Shown: positions 55,345 through 64,000 of the stretch, one piece after another
Numbering within the stretch: position 1 is the stretch's first letter
Layout of the letters: each line of letters begins with the position of its first letter
DNA from: Argyresthia goedartella
Taxonomy: Eukaryota; Arthropoda; Insecta; Lepidoptera; Argyresthiidae
Assembly: GCA_949825045.1 (NCBI GenBank)
Contig: OX463806.1
Span: forward strand, 40,076,208 to 40,140,207
Reading direction: 5' to 3'
DNA: 64,000 nucleotides
Position numbers and translations under genes: made by a program
The notes under the pieces: generated by a model
Told to the model about the DNA's origin: nothing
Databases searched by the model: none
The model's input: only the letters and a program-made list of their open reading frames with translations

Positions 55345-56306
55345 TGCCAACTGGTCTTTGTGCTAAATCCTGTCTACTATATTCCTCAGAACTTTCCACC
55401 GCAACCAGTCATCCCGAACGACTTCATTACGATCCTCTCCTCCTGGTGTGAACCCGAGTTCCCTGGAGAATTGGAGGTGGCTGCCACCTTCCTCTGCATG
55501 TCAGGGGGGGTAGTCAGTCCTGACACCAGCCTGGAGTACCCGTCCACGGTGGCAGCCGCAGCTGTGAGAAATGCGGTGCTGCTGATCAGGGAGAGCGATG
55601 TTATGGATCGGCTTTTGAATTGTCCTATGTGAGTGAGCAGTCGTTGTTAGATTATAAACAAAAATCCTATCATCCAACCATACTATCAATCAACCCAGCC
55701 AGTATCCAATCATTGAACCATCAAATTATCCATCCAACCATCTAACTATCCAACCATACAAACCGCCAGCCACTCTTGTTAATCTTAAGTTCTGATGCTA
55801 ATTGGCCACCTCTGCATGTCAGGGATGTAACATAGTCCTGGCACCAGCTTGAAGCACCCATGTGCGATGGCAGCTGTTGCTGCCAGAAACGCCGCCCTGC
55901 TGATTTGGGTGAGGGATGTCATGGATAGGATTTTGAGTTGTCATGTGTGAGTGTAATGCACAGCCTTCCTATCATCCAACCATTTAAATATCTATCCTAA
56001 TAACTTACCTAGCAACCAAACAATCATTATTCAATCTTGACTTTCCAAGCCCAGAATACTTTTGCATAATGTACTTAGATTACTTACTAGGTATTTTACT
56101 TTCACAGGTACAAATCAGCAGAAGCGAAGACGCGGAACGTCCATTCCATTATGAGTTCGCAACGCGTCGCCGTACGTATGGTGGCGGATGCTGAATGCAA
56201 TTATAGGACCACTTACCGCCAGTATGGGTCACCACCGATGTGCATAGCGCAGAAGGTCGTGAAGGCTGCTGAGGCCCTGGCTTGGATGGAAGACATGCAA
56301 AAGTGA
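55345..56306 (+). pseudogene. Cyclin C-terminal fold, two exons
   Basis: Exon a (about 55345-55628) reads LVFVLNPVYYIPQNFPPQPV, then ELEVAATFLCMSGGVVSPD, YPSTVAAAAVRNAVLLI and DVMDRLLNCP before a gtgagt donor. Exon b (56108-56306) follows a ttcacag acceptor, starts YKSAEAKTRNVHSIM and ends LAWMEDMQK with TGA at 56304. The order (P-x-x-F, a-x-F-L, Y-P-S-x-x-A-A-A-A, then Y-x-S then R-x-Y-G-S-P-P) fits the second cyclin box of A/B cyclins. The splice keeps the frame. In-frame stop TGA just upstream of exon a with no good acceptor after it suggests the 5' side is lost, so this is called a likely pseudogene. A second, decayed copy of exon a lies in the intron. Confidence 0.5.
55801..55955 (+). 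pseudogene. Decayed duplicate of the cyclin-like exon
   Basis: ggccacctctgcatgtcagg, then ggcagctgttgctgccaga and gtcatggataggattttgag correspond to ccaccttcctctgcatgtca, ggcagccgcagctgtgaga and gttatggatcggcttttgaa in exon a, and both copies end in tgtgagtg. Downstream tatcatccaaccat motifs are duplicated too, so exon and donor-side intron were copied together. Frameshifts make it noncoding. Confidence 0.8.
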
Positions 56307-56339
56307 AATGGTTTAAAATAAGAATAAAATGGTCCTAGC

Positions 56340-57060
56340 GATAGTAAATGATAGTAAATGAGGCACTTATTTAATAATTCGGGCTGTTCATTAAGAATAA
56401 GCGTTGTAATATCCTTTAACATGCTTTTTAAATTGTGCTTTTTAAATTGCTCAAATGGCAATTTCAAAATCTCCAGAGGTATCTTATTATAGTAGAGAAT
56501 GCACTGACCCTTGAAAGAATTGCTAACCTTCGCGAGTCTAAAGCGGGGCGCACATAGTCTGTGATTATTTCTTAGGTTAACATTACAACTATCGCTAAGT
56601 TTGGAAGATGTTGGTTGAAAAGGTTCTTGCGTACATGTATACATTATACACTGACGAGCAATGAAAAAGTTCCAGTGACATAGCACCAAATTACTCCTAA
56701 ACGGGAAAGGCTAGCTTAATGACGCCGTCTGCAATATTGAAGTAAATTTAACAGCGCATCAGAATATTACCAATTAAAAACGTAAATATTGTGTTCTAAT
56801 TATTAAATGTTTTAAAAAATTGGATGGGTGTTTGTCGGCATTTTGTGGGTGGAAATTTTTCATTGCTCGTCAGTGTATTTTCGAAAATAAATTGACTAGC
56901 TACAGTTAGTATGTCAATTTCTTTAAAAAGCTCTCTTAAGGAGTTTGTTCGTTTTAAATTATAAATTGCTCGAATATCTCTTTTCTGTAAAATAAAAATT
57001 GTTTGAATATCCGCTGCTTTCCCCCACAACAAGATATATTTTTTTGTACCATAGGACATA
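56340..57060 (-). pseudogene. LINE D copy 2 ORF2 C-terminus, split by a MITE
   Basis: 56876-57059 reads SYGTKKYILLWGKAADIQTI and LQKRDIRAIYNLKR, ending ASQFIFEN. 56340-56648 continues after the MITE with VNLRNNHRLCAPRFRLAKVS, SFKGQCILYYNKIP and FEQFKKHNLKSML. The two halves are in register when the MITE and one TA are removed. Confidence 0.85.
56649..56875. mobile_element. Tc1/mariner-like MITE, 227 bp
   Basis: The left end CACTGACGAGCAATGAAAAA and right-end inverse TTTTTCATTGCTCGTCAGTG are exact inverted repeats; TA lies on both sides (56647-56648 and 56876-56877), the target of Tc1/mariner elements. It has no coding sequence and interrupts the LINE ORF2. Confidence 0.9.
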
Positions 57061-57357
57061 ACACTATGAAAGTAACTAAATTATACTAGCCTAGATGTAG
57101 CCGCATCCGTGCTTTGTCTGATGTTCCTATCAGCGTAACGTAATGATAGTACTCGGATCGAAATGGATATGAATAATAAAGTGATTATTAATTAAATTCA
57201 AACTATTGAATGGGAATAAGATATATTTACTTTAATCAAGTAAATTAACGCCATCTATGCAGTCTTCTGATCAGAAGCAAGAACGTCTATGTGGCGGCTA
57301 GTTATTAAATAATGTCTCAAGAAGATGGCGCTAGCTGTAAAGTGGAATTAAGTATAA

Positions 57358-57405
57358 ATTACTTACTTACTTACTTACTTACTGGTATAAATAATTTGTC
57401 AAAAA

Positions 57406-57456
<51 letters not shown>

Positions 57457-57493
57457 TTATACATACTATATAAGATATATATATATATATATA
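57358..57493 (+). repeat. (TTAC)n and (TA)n microsatellites
   Basis: A (TTAC)6-like run at 57364-57383, then a long TA run from about 57408 to 57452 and a second to about 57493. The sequence around the second run (actatataaga and tcttatatagt) can fold into a hairpin. Confidence 0.95.
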
Positions 57494-58094
57494 TCTCTTA
57501 TATAGTAAATAATCTCAAATATTTCATTTTACCAATGAAATGAAAAACCTGGCTTTACTTTATTGAATTTATTTTTGTACTGAATGAAAATGTACGTCAT
57601 GTCTGGTATGATTAAAATGGATAGAAAAGTGTTTTTAAAACAATAGAGACAGTTTTATGTACAAAAAAACATGTAGAATTTTACTGTATAGGTATTTTGT
57701 TACAAGTGTGTATAATTTCAATGTATTTGAGATATTTCCGGCTGACAGAATGTATGAAGAAACAGGAATGGTTGGCGCGAAGCCTCTTACCGGAGTGAAG
57801 GGTAGTCGTGTACATATAAAAAGGAATGGTAGTAGGTACGAGGGCTTTTTTCCTTGACTGTAATTTGTGGTGATAACTCTGCCGGATTGTTTAAGATGAG
57901 TATTGATTGTATTGTTGGATAATCTCTCTTTAAGATTACGTTGGTTTAAATAGAACCCTAGTTATTGTGTGTTTTAAGAAAAGTGTGTAGAAGTTCTGGA
58001 TTGCTTGTAGTTTTCATGTCCACGGATTATCTCATCAGTTTATCTATCAGGAATACAGACCAGTACATAGTATGTTGTGGTTAGGAACAACTTC

Positions 58095-58128
58095 CTAAAA
58101 GCTATACATCTATATGTATAGCTTTTAG
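58095..58128. repeat. 15-bp hairpin
   Basis: Arms CTAAAAGCTATACAT and exact inverse with a short loop. It lies inside the unclassified insertion. Confidence 0.9.
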
Positions 58129-58293
58129 TTATTTCTATCTCATTCGTGTTCTTGTCAATGAATGTACGCTTATACATTAACAGTAAGCCACAGAACTTAA
58201 TTTACCAGCTAATTTATCTATGTGGGGTCCCCACTGCAATTTGCTATCAATGGTTATTCCAAGAAACTTCGTTTTATTTAACGTGCTTTTGTC

Positions 58294-59672
58294 TCAGATT
58301 AAACTGGTCTCAACTTGCATGACATTTGGAAGTGAGAATTTGATACACTTGGTTTTACCAGCGTTTAACAATAAATTATTAACTTTGAACATATTCAAGG
58401 TTATAGACAATACACCATTAACATCATCAAAATCTCCTCTTTGTCTTTTAATTTTGAAGACCATTGAAGTATCATCAGCAAACAACACTATGTCAGTTAA
58501 TTTCTCCACCATGAAAGGCAGATCGTTAATATATACCAGGAATAAGAAACAGCCTAATATGGAACCTTCTGGAACGCCAATTTTTACACCCGATCCATCA
58601 GATTTAACGCCGTTAACTTCTGCCTTTTGAATTCTATTGCTTAGGTACGATCTTAGTAGACCCAACGCTTTATTTCTAACTCCGAAATTATTTAATTTAA
58701 TTAATAGTGTATTATGATCAACACAATCAGACGCCTTCGACAGATCGCAAAAAACTCCGATAGCATCCTGTGCGGCCTCCCATGCAGAATAAATATGAGA
58801 TATAAGGGTAATACCTGCAACCGTAGTCAATTTACCCCTTGTGAAACCGTATTGTTTGGTGTGGAGTTGTTTTGTACGGTTGAAGTGTCAGAACATTTGA
58901 TTGAGTTTAATCTTTTCAGATATTTCACTTATTGTTGGAAGAACAGATATTGGTCGGAAATTTGAAGGATCACCCTTATCTTCCGACTTCAACAGAGGTA
59001 TCAGTTTACTGTGTTTCATGAGGTCTGGGAAAGCCCCATCGTCAACATATTTATTGAATATATAAGCTAAGTGTGTGGCTATGACTAGAATTACTAAACC
59101 AATGACTTTGACTGATATACCCCACAACAGGTCTTCCGTATTTTTTAAGTTAAGCAATTTAAACGTTTTGACAATGTCCTGGGGATATACATGATGAAAT
59201 TTTAAATTATCCTTACTGACGCTAGTGTTATTTTTTAATAAAGTCTCTGCTTCATATGGAGATGAATTTAGACGATCTGTTTTGAGTAAGGGCACATTGG
59301 TGAAGAATGTTTCAAAAGCTCGAGCAACATCAGTGCTGGATTTAACAACATCATCACCTATCTTTAGGCAGAAATCATTGTCGCTTAGTATAACTTTGCC
59401 AGTTTCACGGTTTATTATTTGCCAAACTATTTTCATTCTATTATTTGAATTTTGAATTTTTCTATTAATGTGTAAAGTTTTTGCAGTTCTACAAACCAAC
59501 TTGAAAGTTTTGGAATATTTATAACATAGTCATGAAATTTTCGATCAAAGTTATAGATAGGTTTTTTGATCATAAAGGTCATACAAGATAACTCTACTTT
59601 TACGAATTCCAAACGTTGCCCAGTCATTAAATTTAGATTTACCGTTGAAGTAACTGACTTTCTTTCTTTCAT
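58294..59672 (-). pseudogene. LINE D copy 2 ORF2, linker and RT
   Basis: Minus frames: 59672-59433 (linker), 59499-58888 with VWQIINRETGKVIL, SDPSNFRPISVLPTISEI-type text and a KNTEDLLWGISVKV segment, then 58830-58294 with FCDLSKASDCVDHNTLLIKL (motif A), VPEGSILGCFLFLVYINDLP and VLFADDTSMVF (active site), then FKVNNLLLNAGKTKCIKFSL. Frameshifts near 58860 and 59450 break it. In the conserved G-V-P-Q-G-S motif, Q is replaced by E, so activity is doubtful even apart from the breaks. Confidence 0.82.
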
Positions 59673-59772
59673 CGCCTTGGGCTGGTGCGGTGGTGCGGGG
59701 CGGGCGCTGCTGTGACGTCATAGTGTAGTCCTCAACAATCAATCTCCCGGGCCACTAAAATCTTAGTTTTAG

Positions 59773-60651
59773 TCATCTAGAATCTGCTACCCGACTTGCT
59801 CCATCAGTAGCATCACCTGGGTATAAGGTCTGTATTCGTCCGAGCGGCCACTTCATTGGAGATGTAGCTTCTTCTTTTATCATGATAAGTTGTCCTTTCT
59901 TCAAATCCGGTTCGCGTTTCTGCCATTTCGTTCTCTGTTGTAGCTCGCACAGGTAATCTCGAGTCCACCTGGTCGAGAAATGTTGTCTTGCTTGCTCAAT
60001 CCTGGCATGTCTGTGCAGTCTGTGCGGGTTCACCTCCTGCAGGTCCGGGGCTGGCAGCGACGTCAGCGGTCTCCCGATGAGGAAGTGCCCAGGGGTGAGG
60101 GGAGAAAGGTCATGTGGATTAGAGGATAGAGGACAAAGGGGTCGAGAGTTAAGTATTGCCTCAACCTGGCAAAGCAAGGTAGTAAATTCCTCAAAGGTCA
60201 TATGGGTATTTTCTAATACTATTTTTATGTGGTATTTAGCTGACTTAACAGCTGCCTCATTTAGCCCCCCGAAATTTGGTGAAATGTTGAATCTGATGCC
60301 CTCCTGATACTCTGACAAAGAGCTACTTAAAACTGTCTTCTAAAAACTGTCTGATTGCACGGTTTGCACCTACATAGTTGGTTCCATTGTCCTTTCATTT
60401 CATGGCTTTTACCAATTCATGGCTTTTACCTCTTCTGCTAAACATTCTTCTCAAATTTAGAATAAGAGCCTCTGGAATGAAATCAGTAACTAATTCTAAA
60501 TGTACGGCCTTTACCTTCAAACACACAAAAACACATATGTATGCTTAACTGATGACCGCGCCCTATTCTATCATTTATATGGCCCTGCGAAATCTGTGCG
60601 TGTTATTTCGAAACAGGAACCCGGTTCAATTCGTTGCGACGTTAGGTGATC
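59773..60651 (-). pseudogene. BEL/Pao integrase core and C-terminal domain remnant
   Basis: 60571-60651 reads IEPGSCFEITRTDFAGPYK, the start of the integrase core with its first catalytic Asp. A degraded gap follows. 59773-60318 has ISPNFGGLNEAAVKSAKYHI, EAILNSRPLCPL, LTPGHFLIGRPL and KKGQLIMIKEE, the end of the core and the C-terminal domain typical of BEL/Pao. The middle part, with the second Asp, is not recognised. Confidence 0.82.
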
Positions 60652-61977
60652 CATCAGTTGCTGCACAACAACTCCTCTCAGTCTCTTGCAGCACATCAAG
60701 CGCATGCAATCATTGTAAACTCGCCGGGCGTGACCCATCAGTTGCTGCACGACGGCTCCTCTCAGTCGCTTGTAGCGCATCAAGCGCATGCAATCATTGT
60801 AAACTCGCCGGGCGTGACCCATCAGTTGATGCACGACAACTCCTCTCATTCGCTTGCAGCGCATGAAGCGCATGCAATCATTGTAAACTCACCGGGCGTG
60901 ACCCATCAGTTGCTGCACAACAACTCCTCTCAGTCGCTTGCAGCGCATCAAGCGCATGCAATTATTGTAAACTCGCCGGGCGTAACCCATCAGTTGCTGC
61001 ACAACGGCTCCTCTCAGTCGCTTGCAGCGCATGCAATCATTGTAAACTCGCCGGGCGTGACCCATCAGTTGCTGCACGACAACTCCTCTCAGTCGCTTGC
61101 AGCGCATGTAGCGCATGCAATCATTGTAAACTCACCGGGCGTGTCCCATCAGTTGCTGCACAACAACTCCTCTCAGTCGCTTGCAGCGCATCAAGCGCAT
61201 GCAATCATTGTAAACTCGTCGGGCGTGACCCATCAGTTGCTGCACAACAACTCCTCTCAGTCTCTTGCAGCGTATCAAGCGCATGCAATCATTGTAAACT
61301 CACCGGGCGTGACCCATCAGTTGCTGCACAACAACTCCTCTCAGTCGCTTGCAGCGCATCAAGCGCATGCAATCATTGTAAACTCGTCGGGCGTGACCCA
61401 TCAGTTGCTGCACAACAACTCCTCTCAGTCTCTTGCAGCGCATCAAGCGCATGCAATCATTGTAAACTCACTGGGCGTGACCCATCAGTTGCTGCACAAC
61501 AACTCCTCTCAGTCGCTTGCAGCGCATCAAGCGCATGCAATCATTGTAAACTCGTCGGGCGTGACCCATCAGTTGCTGCACAACAACTCCTCTCAGTCTC
61601 TTGCAGCGCATCAAGCGCATGCAATCATTGTAAACTCGCCGGGCGTAACCCATCAGTTGCTGCACAACAACCCCTCTCAGTCGCTTGCAGCGTATCAAGC
61701 GCATGCAATCATTGTAAACTCGCCGGACGTGACCCATCAGTTGCTGCACAACGGCTCCTCTCAGTCGCTTGCAGCGCATCAAGCGCATGCAATCATTGTA
61801 AACTCGCCGGGCGTGACCCATCAGTTGCTGCACAACGGCTCCTCTCAGTCGCTTGCAGCGCATCAAGCGCATGCAATCATTGTAAACTCGCCGGGCGTAA
61901 CCCATCAGTTGCTGCACAACGGCTCCTCTCAGTCGCTTGCAGCGCATGCAATCATTGTAAACTCGCCGGGCGATCGT
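60652..61977 (-). repeat. 16-unit tandem array made of integrase zinc-finger sequence
   Basis: Sixteen head-to-tail units. Fourteen are 84 bp and two (the fifth and sixteenth from the left) are 75 bp. Read on the minus strand, the units encode ARRVYNDCMR-(LMR)-CKRLRG and VVQQLMGH, i.e. the Cys-x-x-Cys part of the BEL/Pao integrase zinc domain. The 75-bp form keeps the CxxC spacing; the 84-bp form has a 9-bp duplication that widens it to C-x5-C. All unit lengths are multiples of three, so the integrase frame passes through the array, broken only where an Arg codon has become TGA (plus-strand actca in place of actcg). The plus strand is also open for 447 codons, but only as an antisense by-product. 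Confidence 0.92.
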
Positions 61978-62100
61978 TCTTCCCCTTAGGGGGCAGTAGT
62001 GCTCACGAATCACTGAAAGAAGCAGCTGTGGAGCTGCAGGCATGAATTTCAAAAAAATGCATTTACAAACACAAGTTTTGCATTTTTTTGCGTTTAATAT
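61978..62100 (-). pseudogene. BEL/Pao integrase zinc domain, N-terminal part
   Basis: Reads PAAPQLLLSVIREHYCPLRG and then GRTIARRVYNDCMRCKR, running into the array at unit 16. This is the integrase H2C2 domain, with the usual W of the Y/W-x-P-x-x-G motif replaced by C. Upstream His ligands were not recognised in the degraded sequence. Confidence 0.75.
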
Positions 62101-62195
62101 AATAGGGTGGCGCTTATCATAACTATAGCTGGTATTATCCAGCCTCCCCCTACACGAATCATACCCATCTACAAATGGCGTTAGACTCGATATGC

Positions 62196-62880
62196 TCATA
62201 TAAGACCTTGTTCTTTCGTTAAAATTAGGAAAATATTGATGTTGTGCGATGTATACAACCTCAGCTCAGTACTCTCCAATTCATTTGCAGTCAATGAACC
62301 CTTACATTTAACCTCCTTAGATCCACAATTTTGAATAAATCCACCGACGACGTGGGCAAAGATGCGTCGCAGTCTTTGAGAGCTTGAGTGTTTAGAAAAG
62401 TCTATAACATCGGCCATAGTCGGAGTTTCATCAATACAGGCGATATGAGCGCGTAATTCAGGCAACTCGGCACAGATGGCTCTGACTTGACATGGCCATT
62501 GATTTTCTTGTTCATTTGAGAATGTCGGCCCCTCCCACCGCAGAGCCTCCACTTCATCTGAGTACAGGCCGCGTGACAGATCTGCTGGATTATGTGCTGA
62601 AGGAACGTACAACCATGCACTGCTGTGACACAACTCATTGACTTCTGCCACACAATGCGAAACAAAGGTTGCCAGCCTATGTGAAGTTGTTCACAACCAA
62701 CCCAGGACTATTCGTGAATCTAACCAAACATATTTTCGCGATATTGTGCAACGCAAAGCCTTTGACACCTTGTCACACAACCTTGCGGCTGTCAACGCTC
62801 CGCATAGTTCGAGTCCGAGTATGGTTGTGGCCTTAAGTGGTGCCACCTTTGCCTTTCCCAAAACATCACGAGAGCGCTAA
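62196..62880 (-). pseudogene. BEL/Pao RNase H region remnant
   Basis: About 62650-62880, with frameshifts, reads KAKVAPLKATTILGLELCGA and then ARLCDKVSKA, the conserved start of this region. 62196-62651 reads WLYVPSAHNPADLSRGLYSD and ALRWEGPTF, its end. The same landmarks occur in copy 1 at 12271-12522. Confidence 0.8.
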
Positions 62881-62959
62881 ATAAATACAACCCACATAGG
62901 CCTTCAGTGATGCATCTGAAAACGTATGCAGCTCAATCTCAACGGGATTCTTACATGAT

Positions 62960-63380
62960 GCATGACGCGGGACGCTCAGGTCAGGTTAGATAAATAGTGA
63001 ACGTTGCTTATAAATTTCCGCCATTTTTAGTTGATGTTTTTAGGAACGAAATCACCCTAATCTAACTTTTCTAGCCAAAAGGATTGCAATATTATTTTAC
63101 ATACAAACATACTAAACCTAAAGGATCATAAATACTAGATGCAAGCGATAATATCATTCGCTCGGTAAATTACACCCCTTTCTCAGAGTTGCACAGTTTG
63201 TTTAATGACATCAGAATGTTTTAACATTTTAGGTATCCCATTCTACACCTAAATGTTATTTACAGTTGATAATTTTAGGTTATCCTGCTTGCCGAACACT
63301 ACACTTCACAGATCATATCATCGAAGAAACTCAGAATCACTAGTTCTGAGTTTCTTTTAATCTTTCTCAAATTAAAACAT
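62960..63380. other. Unassigned insertion between RT and RNase H
   Basis: AT-rich sequence without BEL/Pao similarity. It contains an inverse pair, aagaaactcagaa and ttctgagtttctt, around 63326-63355 that forms a hairpin. Probably a small non-autonomous element; ends not defined. Confidence 0.4.
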
Positions 63381-63384
63381 GCTG

Positions 63385-64000
63385 ACTCCAGGGTATCCGT
63401 GACTCGTTGATAAATGCATTGTAACGTGTCCCTGGTCATCGTGACCAGTGCTGAGGTCGTCTACATAGAAATCGTGCAAAATAACATCTCGTATCAACGG
63501 GTCACTAACCTCCAGGCCAGCTGTTTCAGACACAGCGTGCTGAGGAAGGGGGAAACTATTGTTCAGTAAGTAACTGTGTTTAATTGATAACTTTTCAGTT
63601 GACTTCCGTCATCTTCACGCCAAAGTATCATTTGTACAGTTCGTTGCGAAACAGCTACCCCCACTTGACGATACATCTTCTCTATATCTCCCATGAGAAC
63701 CTAACTGTGTTTATGAAGTCGGGCAAGTATAGAAAAAATGTCACCTCTATAGTTGGGCCTGTCATCAAAATATCATTAAAGGAATGTCCTGAGCTAGTTT
63801 TCGCTGACCCATCGAATACCACCCTACATTTAGTGCTTTCACTTTCTTCTTTTAAGACTGGATGGTGCGGTAAATAATTTGCATTTTCAGGATGTTGTAC
63901 TTCTGAAAGATGACCTGGCTCAGCATATTCCCTCAAAAACTCAACGTATTGCATTTTGACGTCACGTTGCTTTCTAAAACGTCTCTCTAAGCTCTCAAAA
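63385..64000 (-). pseudogene. BEL/Pao reverse transcriptase remnant
   Basis: 63682-63954 reads NANYLPHHPVLKEESESTKC, RVVFDGSAKTSSGHSFNDIL and GPTIEVTFF, the N-terminal RT motifs with the first catalytic Asp nearby. About 63400-63560 reads SDPLIRDVILHDFYVDDLST, with the Y-V-D-D pair. Text between them is frameshifted. It continues to the right edge of the window. Confidence 0.8.

Larger units (their letters stand above)
57130..58190. other. Unclassified insertion inside LINE D copy 2
   Basis: By comparison with copy 1 at 13890-14741, the LINE text should run directly from the region of 58190 to that of 57130. The extra 1.06 kb holds (TTAC)n and (TA)n runs, a plus-strand frame at 57657-57857 without recognised similarity, and a hairpin at 58095-58128. 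No transposon family could be named. Confidence 0.6.
56336..59745 (-). mobile_element. LINE family D, copy 2, with two later insertions
   Basis: Minus-strand element. From 5' to 3': 59745 down to about 58190, then about 57130 down to 56876, then 56648 down to about 56336. The gaps are an unclassified insertion (57130-58190) and a mariner-like MITE (56649-56875). It starts within the linker before the RT, so it is 5'-truncated. Its 3' end has two gatagtaaat units (plus strand, about 56338-56360) and lies about 30 bp after the stop codon of the cyclin-like exon. Confidence 0.8.
59773..64000 (-). mobile_element. BEL/Pao retroelement copy 2, runs off the right edge
   Basis: Minus-strand order: RT (64000-63385), RNase H (62880-62196), integrase zinc domain (about 62100-61978), a 16-unit tandem array (61977-60652), integrase core start (60651-60571), integrase C-terminus (60318-59773). 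About 400 bp of foreign-looking sequence at 62960-63380 separates RT and RNase H. Frameshifts and stops make it inactive. No LTR was identified at the left end. Confidence 0.85.

Noticed and set aside
60652..61977. Regular repeats suggestive of a CRISPR array
   Set aside because: Units are contiguous, with no unique spacers, and the host is a eukaryote.
60646..61989. Plus-strand open frame of 447 codons made of 28-residue repeats (HQLLHNNSSQSL type)
   Set aside because: It is the antisense of the integrase-derived array. Its openness follows from unit lengths being multiples of three. No start context, no flanking exons and no family similarity.

Overview
The window looks like a piece of a moth or butterfly (Lepidoptera) nuclear genome. 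It is AT-rich and intron-bearing, with no operons or bacterial signals. Its repeats are those typical of Lepidoptera: non-LTR LINEs whose ORF1 carries a PHD finger and an FP-type C-terminus, tRNA-derived SINEs with A and B boxes, RTE 3' ends, BEL/Pao retroelements, PIF/Harbinger, hAT and CACTA DNA transposons, and many small foldback elements. Exact species cannot be told by eye.

Host genes are few. The first two coding exons of an SLC35F6-like transporter lie on the minus strand (4279-5387). A decayed serpin locus runs from 33530 to 44966: a 5' exon with four in-frame stops, a LINE in its intron, then 3' exons carried in a 1942-bp tandem duplication that is almost identical between copies. 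A cyclin-like gene is split between 50943-51495 (N-terminal exon with a destruction-box-like motif) and 55345-56306 (cyclin C-terminal fold), with a LINE and a SINE in between.

The rest is nested mobile DNA. From left to right: a hAT MITE (6101-6645); a PIF/Harbinger element with a broken transposase (7047-11228); a BEL/Pao copy (12240-18069) split by a 3.4-kb foldback element with ~515-bp inverted repeats and a clean 8-bp target duplication (12971-16361); a 3'-truncated LINE (19560-22045); a roughly 10.6-kb CACTA-type element (about 22050-32640) carrying two convergent genes, a tnp2-like transposase interrupted by a 5'-truncated LINE and an intact two-exon DUF4806 gene; a LINE with an open 999-codon ORF2 (34375-38102); an RTE fragment with a 14-bp target duplication (39961-40319); a long but decayed two-ORF LINE (45165-49806); a second two-ORF LINE lacking its RT (51778-54655); a LINE cut by a mariner-like MITE (56336-59745); and a second BEL/Pao copy (59773 to the right edge) whose integrase zinc-finger coding sequence has been amplified into a 16-unit tandem array.

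The three most unusual structures are the integrase-derived array, the two-gene CACTA/DUF4806 element, and the foldback element with a TCC-rich inverted repeat. All calls are from reading sequence by eye. Boundaries are exact where a target duplication or splice site is given and otherwise accurate to tens of bases.
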